Origin: Podarcis raffonei
Taxonomy: Eukaryota; Chordata; Lepidosauria; Squamata; Lacertidae
Direction of reading: 5' to 3'
DNA length: 64,000 bases
NCBI RefSeq assembly: GCF_027172205.1
Contig: NC_070607.1
Location: forward strand, 23,846,069 to 23,910,068
A program made the position numbers and the translations under genes. Under the pieces are notes generated by a model, which was not told the DNA's origin, ran no database searches, and saw only the letters and a list, made by a program, of their open reading frames with translations. Shown in pieces: positions 21,918 through 29,321 of the stretch. Numbering within the stretch: position 1 is the stretch's first letter; each line of letters opens with the position of its first letter.

Positions 21918-24754
21918 GCAGCAGCAGCAGCAAACATTAAAAACTTCCTGATACAGGATGTCTTCTAAAAGTTATGTAGTTCTTTATCTCCTTGACATCT
22001 AAAGGGAGGGCATTCCACAGGGAAGGTGCCACTACCACGAAGATCGTGCACCTGCCTGCATAAACATTTGTGATTTCCAAATATATGGCCACACATGCAA
22101 CCTTGATATATTTTGTTCCTTTTTAAAAGAACTAAAGTCCCTCAATAAATATTACATAGCAAGAAATCCACAACTTACATAAGGCGAATCTTATTCGTAC
22201 CCTGAGGAGCAACCCATGTAGTTGTGACTTTGCGTTTTACGCTGGGATTCGTGTGACTTACTGCTGAATTCTGAAAGGAGAAGGCAAATGAAACAGAATC
22301 TAGACACACAAGTAAAAAAAAACATAGCTCAAAAACAATATTTGAGGCAAATTGTTCCTCATGCTATAGTTGAAACGAGATCACTAATTAAGGCTGCAGT
22401 CCTATAGCTGCTTACCCAAGATTGGGGGAGTAACCCCACTGAACTCAGCAGGACTTATTTCTGAGCCGATGTCTGTAGAATTGTGTCCTAAAAGTGCAAT
22501 CCTATCCATGTCTATTCAGAAGTAGGTCCCATTAAGTTCAGTGGGGCTTACTCCCAGGAAAGCACTGGTACAGGATTACAGCCTAGGCTACTCTTACAGT
22601 TGAATGACCTTTTGACAGCATTTAAATCTGAAAACATGAAACTGATTTTCATACTTTACAATTCGGCCTCTAGTGTTGATATTAACTCAAAGTTTCATAA
22701 AATTTTGGCCATGAGTTTTTATCTATTAAAGAAGGTGTTTCCAGAATGTTCCCTAATTGCAAGCTACCTGTAGGATAGCACCAGGTACTGACCACTAAAT
22801 GTCAGGTGCCAGCAAACACTGACTGCTATCGCATTTCAGCTACTAGATACCATCAAAAAATGTATGCACCATGCCACCATTAAATATCAAATATGTGCTG
22901 GATATTCAGTTTTCAAGAATATTTGCCATTAAAATCCACACAGGAAATTTTTGAGAAGCAAATTTATCCCAGCTCTATAAGCACTTGTGTCCTTGGCAGA
23001 TGCCCTGGCAGAAAACTGCCTTGCCTATCACAAATAGTTTGGTTATGAAAAAGGAGGAAGACAGGTACCGTATTTTTCCATCTATAGGACGCCCCAATCT
23101 ATAAGACCCCCCTATTTTGGGGGACTCAGTTTTAAGAAAATAAGGGGAAATAGCCCAAAGTTGTTCAGCCTGTCCGCCCAGTCAGCTGTGGGCAGGAAAC
23201 ACCCCCCAGATTGCTCCCCGCTCACTTTGGCATCGGGGAAAGCCGTGCTCCAGCCAACCAAATGGCTGGCGGTGCCCCACGTCTCCCTGCCCCCCATGCC
23301 ACTGACCCCAGTTTTTTGACATGATTTTTGAGTCCAAAAAACCTCATCCAATACACGAAAAAATACGGTATATCTTCTGTATTTTTAAAGAAAAAGAAGA
23401 AACAGAGCGATGATACATTCTGTTTTGAGGCTAATGAATACCACTCTGGCACCATCAGGAAAGCAATTTCTCATGTTAAATGAACACATACCGTCATGTT
23501 GGCACATGGGTAGCCTTGCGTATTTGGATCCCTGATGCGAAACATGCCAACGGGAACATTGCCATCAATTTCCCGAGCCTGTACCATAAATGCTGTGAAT
23601 CCAGCAGACGACGTTCCTTCTAGAGTCACTGGGGGAAACCAACAGATAAATTTAATATAATGACTTTTAACAGAGTTAAACTACGCATCAGAATTTTCCC
23701 ATTTGTTCGCTTGGGTCTTTCATTTTTGCAGAGCAGGTCTGTCTCAGTCAAAAACTTTACTGGCTAAGTGATTGCAGCATTTAGAAAGCCAGGATGATTT
23801 ACATCCATGGCAGTGAATAGCAATCGCCTCTGAATAGTTTCAGGAATGAATCAGATATGTTCTCATCTCCAGTGTGTCTTCTGTGAGTTCATTACATCAA
23901 AGAAACACCACTCTCATGAAAAGAGCCACATGCATCAGCATTTATTTCCATTTCCATTTCAAATTTGAGTTTAAATACCCAGGAAGAAGCTCAAATTCTC
24001 TGCTCAGTAACTCCTGTGTTTTTTCTGCACTGTGGAATTACAGCATTCAAACAACTAGACTCCACCACAGAATCCTGAAATATATTTTGCTACCTAACCT
24101 AACTTAAAATAACAAAACGGTACAATAATCTAGTTGTAGCACCTTCCTATTTAAGGAATTCCCCGATCCAGTACATTTTTGTCTAATATAGTGCATTTTC
24201 ACTAAAATATGCTCTAATACATACATTTTTCACACATTACTTAACCAGAAAGCTGCAGTTACTTAACTAGAAAATTTGGAGAAGTGTGAATTTTGGCTGT
24301 TTTGGTTCTTGCGTTGTTCTGGAAGTGCAAGTCAAATCACTTTATTATGGTCAATGACCAGTATAAAAAATTTAAAAAACGCCAATTGCAAAATTTAAAA
24401 GCTCAAGGCAAGGTAAAATAATATAAAATAACATATACATTAAAGAGCAGTTGTGGAAGTACAAATTTTGTGATTTTGCTTTTTTTAAATGAACTGAATC
24501 ACATTTCCCCCCCATCCCTACTCATTAACTATCTCTGATCCATAATGTTAGCATGTACCTTGTATTTCATTTCCTGGATCGTATCTATCAAATGATACAG
24601 AGACGACATAAGGTGGAGTAGATGTCTGTGGTCCTCCTCCACAATTCGGCAACATGGAGAAACAATCTATTGAAACATCTTTGTATGGAAATCCAAGGGC
24701 CTTGGGCAGGAAGACAGCACAAAAAATGACCACGAAGGAATAATACTTCTCCAT
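3770..24754 (-). CDS. secreted reeler-domain protein with microexon-encoded Ser/Gly/Gln-rich tail (whole gene, 28 coding exons)
   Basis: I do not recognise this as a named gene. Splice-site reading gives one open frame of 1791 nt (596 residues plus stop). Residues 1-21 look like a signal peptide (MEKYYSFVVIFCAVFLPKALG). Residues 22 to about 165 match a reeler domain, with FPYKDVS, TPPYVVSVSF, DPGNEIQ, GFTAFMVQARE, VGMFRI and DYDTYWVGV. Residues 166-260 are an acidic linker with six N-glycosylation sequons. Residues 261-596 come from 24 tiny exons, all multiples of three and phase 0. No transmembrane segment, DOMON or b561 domain follows, so a secreted protein is expected. The FRRS1 gene downstream on the + coordinates lies on the same strand and shares the exon plan of the reeler part, so a tandem duplicate is the likely origin. 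Function is unknown. Some small exons could be skipped or missed; a weak AATAAA (minus strand) sits at 3431-3436. Confidence 0.82.
4030..4110 (-). repeat. LINE 3' tail fragment (L2/CR1-like)
   Basis: Sequence TTTGTATACCGCCTTTCATCC next to an ATT-rich run is typical of reptile LINE tails in reverse orientation. Family uncertain. Confidence 0.4.
4412..4453 (-). CDS. reeler-microexon gene, exon 27
   Basis: 42 nt, phase 0-0, peptide GGSQYQGNPNACPP. Acceptor TTCTTTAG and donor CCG|GTATGT. Cysteine is third from the exon end. Confidence 0.73.
4999..5085 (-). CDS. reeler-microexon gene, exon 26: poly-serine
   Basis: 87 nt, phase 0-0, the longest exon of the array. It reads GQASPP, then 10 serines, Tyr, 6 more serines, then QSTYGQ. 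The serine tract is a TCA/TCT/TCG trinucleotide run, so a microsatellite has been taken into the coding sequence. Acceptor GCTTTACAG and donor CAG|GTAGGG. Confidence 0.77.
5716..5748 (-). CDS. reeler-microexon gene, exon 25
   Basis: 33 nt, phase 0-0, peptide GITYDSNPCNQ. Acceptor TTTTAAACAG and donor CAG|GTAAGA. Cysteine is third from the exon end. Confidence 0.77.
5911..5979. repeat. (TC)n(AC)n microsatellite
   Basis: About 46 bp of TC repeats followed by about 20 bp of AC repeats, inside the intron between exons 24 and 25 of the reeler-microexon gene. Confidence 0.95.
6076..6327. mobile_element. palindromic TA-flanked MITE (CAGTGGTACYTCGG ends)
   Basis: Starts CAGTGGTACTTCGGTTTT and ends AACCGAGGTACCACTG, flanked by TA. 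Mariner/Tigger-like by ends and TA target. Same subfamily as 28884-29124. Confidence 0.8.
6691..6729 (-). CDS. reeler-microexon gene, exon 24
   Basis: 39 nt, phase 0-0, peptide GGSYSAGGSPCGK. Acceptor TTTAAAGCAG and donor AAG|GTATAT. Cysteine is third from the exon end. Confidence 0.77.
7046..7192 (+). repeat. tRNA-derived SINE with CR1-like tail
   Basis: Box A (TAGCTCAGTTGG) and box B (GTTCGATCC) are present. The 3' part (TTGGACTAGATAATCCTCAGGG, TTCCTTCCAACT) is like the CR1 end. Not a tRNA gene: no proper acceptor stem and there is a long tail. Confidence 0.75.
7209..7253 (-). CDS. reeler-microexon gene, exon 23
   Basis: 45 nt, phase 0-0, peptide GQSSSSQGSSSSGKQ. The acceptor TTTTCTTCACAG and donor CAG|GTATAT match the tandem exons, so this is a diverged relative of exons 20-22. 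Confidence 0.8.
7873..7920 (-). CDS. reeler-microexon gene, exon 22 (tandem copy 3)
   Basis: 48 nt, phase 0-0, peptide GGQPSGSQGGSSVGIQ. Acceptor TTTCTTCACAG and donor CAG|GTACAT. Last copy of the tandem exon. Confidence 0.82.
8020..8067 (-). CDS. reeler-microexon gene, exon 21 (tandem copy 2)
   Basis: 48 nt, phase 0-0, peptide GGQPSGSQSGSSVSIQ. Acceptor TTTCTTCACAG and donor CAG|GTATAT. Middle copy of the tandem exon. Confidence 0.82.
8167..8214 (-). CDS. reeler-microexon gene, exon 20 (tandem copy 1)
   Basis: 48 nt, phase 0-0, peptide EGRPSGSQGGSSVSIQ. Acceptor TTTCTTCACAG and donor CAG|GTATAT. First, in transcript order, of three near-identical exons spaced exactly 147 bp apart. Confidence 0.82.
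8648..8698 (-). CDS. reeler-microexon gene, exon 19 (paralogue of exon 15)
   Basis: 51 nt, phase 0-0, peptide GLKPQGGSSETVRVTIQ. Acceptor TTTACTACAG and donor CAG|GTAACT. Differences from exon 15 keep the frame. Confidence 0.82.
8925..9062. repeat. short interspersed repeat (TCAGAAGTAAG family)
   Basis: Motifs CAGTCCTA, CTCAGAAGTAA and AATGGGACT form a weak inverted repeat. Related copies lie at about 22385-22585 and about 47270-47375. Confidence 0.45.
9262..9309 (-). CDS. reeler-microexon gene, exon 18
   Basis: 48 nt, phase 0-0, peptide NQLSNSQSTSSFGGTQ. Acceptor CTTTGTAACAG and donor CAG|GTATAT. The donor context GTATATACA is shared with exons 20, 21 and 23. Confidence 0.77.
9400..9930. 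repeat. unclassified AT-rich dispersed repeat, copy 1
   Basis: Shares an ordered set of motifs (ACACAGCT, TTTGAAATGCAGTTC, AAATGYRGAGAACTRAATT) with 13140-13565. Both lie in introns of the reeler-microexon gene. Confidence 0.5.
10045..10080 (-). CDS. reeler-microexon gene, exon 17
   Basis: 36 nt, phase 0-0, peptide TSSSYNVKICNQ. Acceptor CTTTTACAG and donor CAG|GTAAGC. Cysteine is third from the exon end. Confidence 0.77.
10641..10670 (-). CDS. reeler-microexon gene, exon 16
   Basis: 30 nt, phase 0-0, peptide GGKGGPACDK. Acceptor GTTTTCACAG and donor AAG|GTGAGT. Cysteine is third from the exon end. Confidence 0.75.
10978..11031 (-). CDS. reeler-microexon gene, exon 15 (paralogue of exon 19)
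   Basis: 54 nt, phase 0-0, peptide GSRPQGGSSETVRITVQE. Acceptor CTCTCTACAG and donor GAG|GTAACT. It is closely similar to exon 19 (GLKPQGGSSETVRVTIQ), and the intron start GTAACTATT is shared. Confidence 0.82.
11369..11404 (-). CDS. reeler-microexon gene, exon 14
   Basis: 36 nt, phase 0-0, peptide KIANAGGIIYSQ. Acceptor TTTCTTTCAG and donor CAG|GTAAGA. Confidence 0.75.
11925..12031 (+). repeat. tRNA/CR1-tail SINE, 5' truncated
   Basis: Box B (GGTTCGAGCCC) onward, then GATGACCCTTGGGGTCCC and TTCCAACTCTAC, ending ATTCTATGAT. Confidence 0.7.
12034..12507 (+). mobile_element. LTR fragment related to 34342-34846
   Basis: Fossil. Shares sequence order and the CCTGACA end with the LTR at 34342-34846. 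Both copies carry the same short reading frame (motif DLEQWF). 5' part missing. Confidence 0.55.
12880..12900 (-). CDS. reeler-microexon gene, exon 13 (21 nt)
   Basis: 21 nt, phase 0-0, peptide RDSTYPS. Acceptor TTCCTAATAG and donor TCG|GTAAGC. So short an exon is the least certain by eye, but both splice sites are good and the frame is kept. Confidence 0.6.
13140..13565. repeat. unclassified AT-rich dispersed repeat, copy 2
   Basis: See copy at 9400-9930. Possible reverse-orientation relatives at about 20160-20560 and 24130-24500. Confidence 0.5.
13720..13830. repeat. short inverted-repeat element (GGGAGTTGTAGTCC family)
   Basis: Contains CCAACTGCCATGAGC and GATGCTGGGAGTTGTAGTCC, a common reptile palindromic repeat. 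Relatives at about 32695-32800, 44690-44810 and 60330-60430. Confidence 0.5.
14048..14086 (-). CDS. reeler-microexon gene, exon 12
   Basis: 39 nt, phase 0-0, peptide VVTYPDSKPFPPE. Acceptor CATTAACAG and donor GAG|GTAAAC. It is proline-rich, unlike the Ser/Gln exons. Confidence 0.72.
14539..14562 (-). CDS. reeler-microexon gene, exon 11
   Basis: 24 nt, phase 0-0, peptide SVSTSKVK. Acceptor ATCTTACAG and donor AAG|GTATGT. One of the two smallest exons of the array. Confidence 0.7.
14795..14833 (-). CDS. reeler-microexon gene, exon 10
   Basis: 39 nt, phase 0-0, peptide NAAASGSQSSYGQ. Acceptor TTTGTTTACAG and donor CAG|GTAAGA. The YGQ end is shared with exon 26. Confidence 0.78.
15126..15475 (+). 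repeat. Sauria-type SINE
   Basis: tRNA-like head (GGCGCTGTGGGTTAAACCAC, GGTTCGAATCCC) and BovB-like tail (GACTGGACTTAATGGTCAGG), followed by GGGTCCCTTTACCTT. Flanked by a 13-bp duplication TACCCTTGATATA (15113-15125 and 15476-15488). Confidence 0.93.
15606..15647 (-). CDS. reeler-microexon gene, exon 9
   Basis: 42 nt, phase 0-0, peptide GGVAGVYNKFGCRD. Acceptor TTGCTCACAG and donor GAT|GTAAGT. Cysteine is third from the exon end. Confidence 0.78.
15787..16045. mobile_element. hAT-type non-autonomous element
   Basis: Ends CAGTGCCGGATTTA and TAAATCTGGCACTG. Flanks GAGAGGGG and GAGAAGGG make a near-perfect 8-bp target duplication. Confidence 0.8.
16184..16231 (-). CDS. reeler-microexon gene, exon 8
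   Basis: 48 nt, phase 0-0, peptide VIVVKEGSSSGSGCGG. Acceptor TTTCTTTCCAG and donor GGG|GTAAGT. Cysteine is third from the exon end. Confidence 0.8.
16311..16829. mobile_element. palindromic TA-flanked MITE split by another MITE
   Basis: Ends CAGTGGTACCTCGAGTTA and AGAGGTACCACTG. The element at 16529-16803 has inserted within it. Confidence 0.75.
16529..16803. mobile_element. TA-flanked MITE (CCGTATTTTTCGCTCTATAA ends)
   Basis: Ends CCGTATTTTTCGCTCTATAA and the reverse complement, TA on both sides, with a long internal palindrome. Same family at 23068-23368, 29322-29580, 50863-51122 and 55984-56398. Confidence 0.85.
17369..17410 (-). CDS. reeler-microexon gene, exon 7
   Basis: 42 nt, phase 0-0, peptide STQGSSQSSGSEAK. 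Acceptor AATTTTCAG and donor AAG|GTAATT. A Ser/Gln-rich exon without cysteine. Confidence 0.78.
17755..17885 (+). repeat. unclassified interspersed repeat (GGAGTGTGCCTTTGGGGGT family), partial
   Basis: Shares GGAGGAGTGTGCCTTTGGGG and GGGAGAGACATGTTT with 19100-19265. A further start fragment (GTCTGTCTCGGGAGACAA) lies at about 3252-3285. Confidence 0.55.
18091..18129 (-). CDS. reeler-microexon gene, exon 6
   Basis: 39 nt, phase 0-0, peptide AGAVQSSSGGCVK. Acceptor TTTTTCTCAG and donor AAG|GTAAGC. Cysteine is third from the exon end. Confidence 0.8.
18197..18620 (-). mobile_element. probable solo LTR
   Basis: On the minus strand it reads, in order, a CCAAT box (CCAATAGGAAAG), a TATA box (TTATAAAAGG) and an AATAAA at about 18329-18334, the layout of an LTR. 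Exact ends and target duplication are not clear. Confidence 0.45.
19100..19265 (+). repeat. unclassified interspersed repeat (GGAGTGTGCCTTTGGGGGT family)
   Basis: Begins GGTTGGCATCCGTCTGTCTC and continues through the shared motifs listed for 17755-17885. Sits in the intron between exons 5 and 6. Confidence 0.55.
19640..19672 (-). CDS. reeler-microexon gene, exon 5
   Basis: 33 nt, phase 0-0, peptide SVLTVNVNCGE. Acceptor CTTTTCAG and donor GAG|GTAAGA. Cysteine is third from the exon end. Confidence 0.8.
20021..20074. repeat. (TGAT)n/(ATCA)n palindromic microsatellite
   Basis: TGAT repeats turn at GATCGATCGATC into ATCA repeats, giving a perfect inverted repeat of roughly 20 bp per arm. Confidence 0.9.
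21027..21381 (-). CDS. reeler-microexon gene, exon 4: end of reeler plus acidic glycosylated linker
   Basis: 355 nt, phase 2 to 0. It starts with ATFLQDYDTYWVGVHSKTL, the last strand of the reeler fold, and then runs into a linker that FRRS1 lacks (its counterpart exon is 85 nt). The linker has a threefold SKPI repeat, six N-x-S/T sequons (NIS, NDS, NVS, NSS, NDS, NAT) and an acidic stretch (DDSEEYDDDFD). It ends with the basic EKSRRK before donor AAG|GTATTT. The SRRK end might be a processing site, but that is inference. Confidence 0.88.
21560..21916 (+). mobile_element. CR1/L2-type LINE 3' end with (ATT)n tail
   Basis: Encodes the LINE C-terminal motif LWNALP and RRHLKAALFREVFNV; one frame break is present. 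The 3' tail is GCTGCCCAGAGTGGCTGGGG, then (ATT)n. Confidence 0.8.
22179..22270 (-). CDS. reeler-microexon gene, exon 3: reeler
   Basis: 92 nt, phase 0 to 2. It encodes NSAVSHTNPSVKRKVTTTWV then APQGTNKIRL. FRRS1 has a 92-nt counterpart at 59714-59805 (NSSLSHTNKAKKQNVTAIWI). Confidence 0.93.
22385..22590. repeat. short interspersed repeat (TCAGAAGTAAG family)
   Basis: Two partial copies back to back: TGCAGTCCTATAG...CAGGACTTATTTCTGAG, then GCAATCCTATCC...TTACTCCCAGGAAAG. Ends in GGATTACAGCC. Confidence 0.5.
23068..23368. mobile_element. TA-flanked MITE (CCGTATTTTT family), diverged
   Basis: Ends CCGTATTTTTCCATCTATAG and AAAAAATACGG, TA on both sides. Confidence 0.75.
23492..23628 (-). CDS. 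reeler-microexon gene, exon 2: reeler core
   Basis: 137 nt, phase 1 to 0. It encodes VTLEGTSSAGFTAFMVQARE, then VPVGMFRIRDPNTQGYPC. The same-position FRRS1 exon at 62291-62427 is also 137 nt and reads GFLLQARAVGG...VGHFRILDPNSQGLAC. Confidence 0.93.
24559..24754 (-). CDS. reeler-microexon gene, exon 1: signal peptide and reeler start
   Basis: The ATG at 24752-24754 directly follows an acceptor (CTTCAG|ATGG), so the 5' UTR is spliced. It encodes a hydrophobic leader then FPYKDVSIDCFSMLPNCGGG and the reeler motif TPPYVVSVSF...DPGNEIQ. The exon is 196 nt, ends in phase 1, and its donor is AAG|GTACAT. Confidence 0.9.
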
Positions 24755-24956
24755 CTGAAGAAAGAGAATAAAGCTATTTATAAGAAGGCGGAGGAACCAT
24801 GGCTGACACAAATGTACAAAGAACATTTAATTCAGTTAAATGTTAATGGTAATAAGAGTATGCAACTTTGTTATATTCAGTTATTTGCTTAATTATGATT
24901 ATATTAGTAAAAGTAATTTTATTATGGACGTAGCATTTTTGATAAGCAAAACTTAC

Positions 24957-25190
24957 CTATTCAAACTGGACCTTGCTTGTGTATTTAGTATGTGAAAACC
25001 TCAATAGTATTTCTATATTACAAGAAGGAGACCCAAGGACAAGAGAAACGAGTCAGTATCTTTTGTCGTCAGTTGCTCAAACCCTCAAAAACCCAAAGTA
25101 CAGTGCTGTTTCGGCTTCCACTGGACCTCACCAACTTTATTAATCCAAACTAACTTTTACCAGATAATGTGTGAGCTCTAGTATATATCT
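24957..25190 (-). promoter_or_regulatory. probable 5' UTR exon and TATA-type promoter of the reeler-microexon gene
   Basis: A strong donor (AATAG|GTAAGTTTT) ends at 24957 and can join the acceptor just before the ATG at 24754. A TATATA motif lies at 25182-25188 on the minus strand. With the usual 25-30 bp spacing, transcription would start near 25155, giving a first exon of about 200 nt. Inferred from motifs only. Confidence 0.35.
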
Positions 25191-25199
25191 CCCACTTTT

Positions 25200-26390
25200 A
25201 AAGACCTGAAAATCCCAAGAGGCAGGCTTGCCCAAAATGGCCTCATGGTCCAAATGGAGTAGCATAGCAGACCAAGAATGGCATACTGTGTGCATAAGTT
25301 CAGCTCTATGGATCTTGGTTAAGTTTCAGAAATAATAGTATATATTGTTAAAGTTATGCATTGTTATTATTTAATCCCATGTTGCTAATCTCCTCCCCCC
25401 ACAGTCATATGAAGCCCATATTCAATGAATTAAGAAACAGTTGACTTTTTCTGAACTTGTCTGCCTGACAGAACTAATCAACACAATAGTTTATTAAGGC
25501 AACCTATAACCACAGAGGTGGTTTATAGTTCTGGTTTAAATGCCAGAGGGCATTATATCTTGTAGTTGCCACAGAGTAAGGGTGTCATACGTGCTCCCTT
25601 AAAACAGGGAGGTGGGGAATCTTTGAAATACTAGGGAATTAACCTAGTGCCTGTAAGAAATATGCAGACATCTTCTTTGAAACTCTTTTCTTTAAATAAA
25701 CAGCTGCTTGGGACATGTTAGCTGGTAAAATCCACGAGACAATCCGAAAGAAACTTTAGACTGCTAGGTTGAATTGCTGAAGGGCACTCCCGTCTGTAAT
25801 TACCAAATTATGGGGTGCAGTTCTGAAGGGAAGCAGGTGGGGAGAAACCCTCTTGGGAATTAACCCTCTAATGCCTTAAGGAAACAGTTGAGGAAATAGT
25901 TCTCTGTCTGGAAAGAAAACTTTGGAAGTGGACCCGACCAAAGAGGGTAGGGGGAAGCAGTAGAAAGAATGATGGAAAGTCACAACCCCACCAAGACTTT
26001 AAAGCACATTGCTTCCCCCAGAGAATCATGGGAATTGTGGTTTACCCCTCATAGCACTACAATTCCCAGCATTCTTAACATTTTGCACCTGGGCGTAGCA
26101 AGGCCTTTTGTTAGGGGGGCAGAACCTCAATTTGCTATGTATTTTTATTGATTGGGGGGCAGCTGCTCCTCCTTGTCCTCACCCTTGGCTACACCCATGA
26201 TTTTCCAGGATCCTTTGGTGGGGGGAGAGCAATGCTCTTTAAATGTAGGTTGTGGGTATAGCTGGTGGAATGAAGCATGTTTGTGTCTGTTCTTCATTTA
26301 GCTACTTAGGTAGCAAACTGTTCATTCACATTTTCATCTTCAGTCGTATATTGTTGGCTGGGTTTATTTAGTTTGCAGCATGTTATGGTT
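25200..26390. other. intergenic, nothing identified
   Basis: Upstream of the reeler-microexon promoter. Only a short GGAATTGTGGTTT/ACTACAATTCCC inverted repeat at about 26030-26070 is seen. Confidence 0.6.
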
Positions 26391-26397
26391 TAAGAAA

Positions 26398-27110
26398 AAG
26401 ATATATGAAAACGTTATATAGATGGCATCTAACACCTGGTAAATTAGCTAAAATATACAAATTAAAATCGAGTAGGTGTTGGAAATATAAAGAGAATAAA
26501 GGTACCTTTTTCCATATGTGGTGGGCCTGCAGTAAGATAAAAGCTTACTGGGAAATGATACATAATGAATTGAAAAAGAGGTTTAAGATAGCTTTTGTAA
26601 ACAAACAAAAAAACACCCCAGAAGCTTTTCTTTTAGGAATTATGGGATTGGAGTTACCTAAGCACCATAAGATTTTATCTATGTATGCAACCACTGCTGC
26701 AAGAATGGTATTTGCCCAAAGATGGAAAGAGGAAGACATCCTGTTGAAAGAAGAATGGCTACAGAAACTAACGGAAAATGCAGAAATGGCCAAACTTACT
26801 GGAAAAATAAGAAATCAAGATAACAAAGTCTTTAAGGGGGAATGGAAATAATTTATTGAATTTTTTAAAATTCATCGTAAACAAATTAAGACATTAGCAT
26901 GATTAATGTAAAAACGTGCAATTTTTTTTAAAAAAGAGAGAAATGGATGGAAATAAAATATAAAATAGATTTAAATTGAGATATGTAGGAAAAGAGAGTA
27001 AATATAAGGAACCACAGAAAGAGGGAGAGGGAAGTCCAAATATGATATGTAAAGATGATTCTGTTTGAAATGTTTCTCATAAATGAAAATTATAAATAAG
27101 AATAATAAAT
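26398..27110 (+). mobile_element. L1 LINE 3' fragment
   Basis: A 148-codon open stretch matches the L1 ORF2 C-terminus: LYRWHLTP, FFHMWWACSKIKAYW and WLQKLTENAEMAKLTGKIR. A-rich 3' end. Confidence 0.85.
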
Positions 27111-28180
27111 ATTTAGTTTCATTCTTGCTGCAAAGGAGGGCCGGCCATGTGTCGTGTTTCCTAAAAGTGTATCAGAAATTGCTCAGGAATTCTCAGAGGT
27201 CATGTAAGAGAAGGCAGGAGGAAGTTGATTGGATATCCACGAGTCACCTGACTTCCTAGGTAAAAGAGTTCTGCTAACACCTGCAATTCCAACCCCTGTC
27301 ATGGCAATATAGTGAATAAGTAATTGGTATTCCCAGTTTAAACCCTGAGTTAGAGCTCTTTTGAAACCATTTTCATCTGACTCATAAAGCTGATATACTT
27401 GATTCTGTTCTAATTATAGTGCACCCAAATGCACTTTAAAAACAGGAGTTAGTGCTTCTGTTTCTCTTAGGTAGCGAGTCTGTCTCCCCACACTAATTGT
27501 CACACTACTAATGACACACACACACACACACATACAATATATGTGTAGTTGCATGGCTGATTCAGTCCTCAGACTTGAGACTCCCCTCAGGTTTCAGATG
27601 GGCATTTTGTTTATTTACATTTATTCAGTTAGACGCACATTCATCCATTAACTTCTTATTATTATTAAAAGTGTCCAGCAACTCCTTTTTATTATTGCAA
27701 ATGTTGCTCTGGCGAATGGACAGGGGGAGGCATTTTGTAACGACACAGAGACCAATCCAATCTGTGCTGTTCACTGACAGCTTCGGCAGCGAACTAACAG
27801 AACCAGTTCCAATTAAGTTCAGTCCCAGGCACAAAATTGTTGGTCCAACATGAAGCCGAACGTTCTTCCAAAGTGTTTTGCTGCTCAAATTAGTCTGTGT
27901 GCACCCATCGATACTCTGACTCCATTGCATTCAAATTAGCTGGTCTGGAAAAACTGGTAAACAGGAATGCTGCTGAAGATACTCTATAGATTTACATGCT
28001 CTGGCTTGTCACCAAATAAATGACAGACTCTGTGGAAAGTCTTCTTGATCCTTCATTTCTGACTGGGAGCAGACTGGCTGAGATATATGTAAGTTATGTG
28101 GCTGCTTGGAAGCAGGAATTAAGCTGGGCAAAAATGGTGAAGTCTTACAAAACACTCTGTTATACCCTCCAACATTTCTT
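27110..28180. other. intergenic, nothing identified beyond an (AC)n run
   Basis: A short (AC)n microsatellite lies at about 27513-27533. No exon or repeat family is recognised otherwise. Confidence 0.5.
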
Positions 28181-28184
28181 TTTT

Positions 28185-28262
28185 AAACATGTCAGGAATT
28201 GAACCTGGAACCTTCTGTATGGAGAGCATGGATGGCATCCAACTAATGTGCTATCACCACAA
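28185..28262 (-). repeat. tRNA-derived SINE fragment
   Basis: On the minus strand it has a box-B-like GGTTCAATTCC after CTCCATACAGAAGG. Fragmentary. Confidence 0.4.
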
Positions 28263-28591
28263 GGAACTTGCCCTGCTCTCTCCCTGCTCATGCTCCACAT
28301 CATCCCCATATCTGCTCTAGAGGGCTGAGGGAACCTCCAGAACTGTTTTAGGGGTGTGTGCAAGGGCGGAGAGGCATAATGTCCTGTTGCACAAGCAGAA
28401 TTCCCTGAGCTGAAGGAACAAGTTAGCTGGGTACCACCCTGTGTGTTCAGCCACTGAACTGTGGTCTTTCCAGACATGTCACAACAGTTCTCCAATGGGC
28501 ACCTTGAATCACACTCGCACAACCACATCCCACACAACAGCAGGACATGTTCCCAAAATCCTTACGTTAAAGATTCAACAAATGCAAAATA

Positions 28592-28833
28592 CAGTGGTAC
28601 CTCAGGTTAAGTACTTAATTCATTCCAGAGGTCTGTTCTTACCCTGAAACTGTTCTTAACCTGAAGCACCACTTTAGCTAATGGGGCCTCCTGCTGCCGC
28701 CCCACCGCCGGAGCCCAATTTCTGTTCTTATCCTGGAGCAAAGTTCTTAACTTGAAGCACTATTTCTGGGTTAGAGAAGTGTGTAACCTGAAGCATATGT
28801 AACCTGAAGCATATGTAACCCGAGGTACCACTG
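28592..28833. mobile_element. palindromic TA-flanked MITE
   Basis: Ends CAGTGGTACCTCAGGTTA and TAACCCGAGGTACCACTG, TA on both sides. Subfamily shared with 36754, 37192 and 41202. Confidence 0.85.
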
Positions 28834-28883
28834 TATATTGAACACATGCACGAAATGGACCCCAAGCAGTGAAAACTCAAGTA

Positions 28884-29124
28884 CAGTGGTACCTCGGTTC
28901 TCGAACGTCTCCGTTGACGAATGTTTCAGAACCTGAACGGCGAAAACCCAGACGCAAATGCTTCCATTTTCAAACACGCCTCGAAAATCAAACGGCTTCC
29001 GCTGCATGTTTTTCAATTTTCTCAATTGAATTTGCAGGCAGCCCTTTGTGCCTCGGTTTTCAAACATTTCGGAACCCGAACAGTCTTCCAGAATGGATTA
29101 CATTCAAGAACCGAGGTACCACTG
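28884..29124. mobile_element. palindromic TA-flanked MITE
   Basis: Ends CAGTGGTACCTCGGTTCTCG and GAACCGAGGTACCACTG. Subfamily of 6076-6327. It lies only 50 bp from the MITE at 28592. Confidence 0.85.
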
Positions 29125-29321
29125 TATAGGCCATAGATGTGGCTCCAATTCCTGCCATCTCAGCCTATCAGCACAGGCAAAGGTGGAAGGCCAGAAGAAG
29201 GGATGGGAAGTATTGCTTATCATGAGACCTTTTGCTGACTTTGACGCAAGCCAGCCAATGCTGGAAAGGCACTGGGACTTTTGACATAGGGCCAGATATA
29301 TTGCAGATGGAGGAGAAGTTA

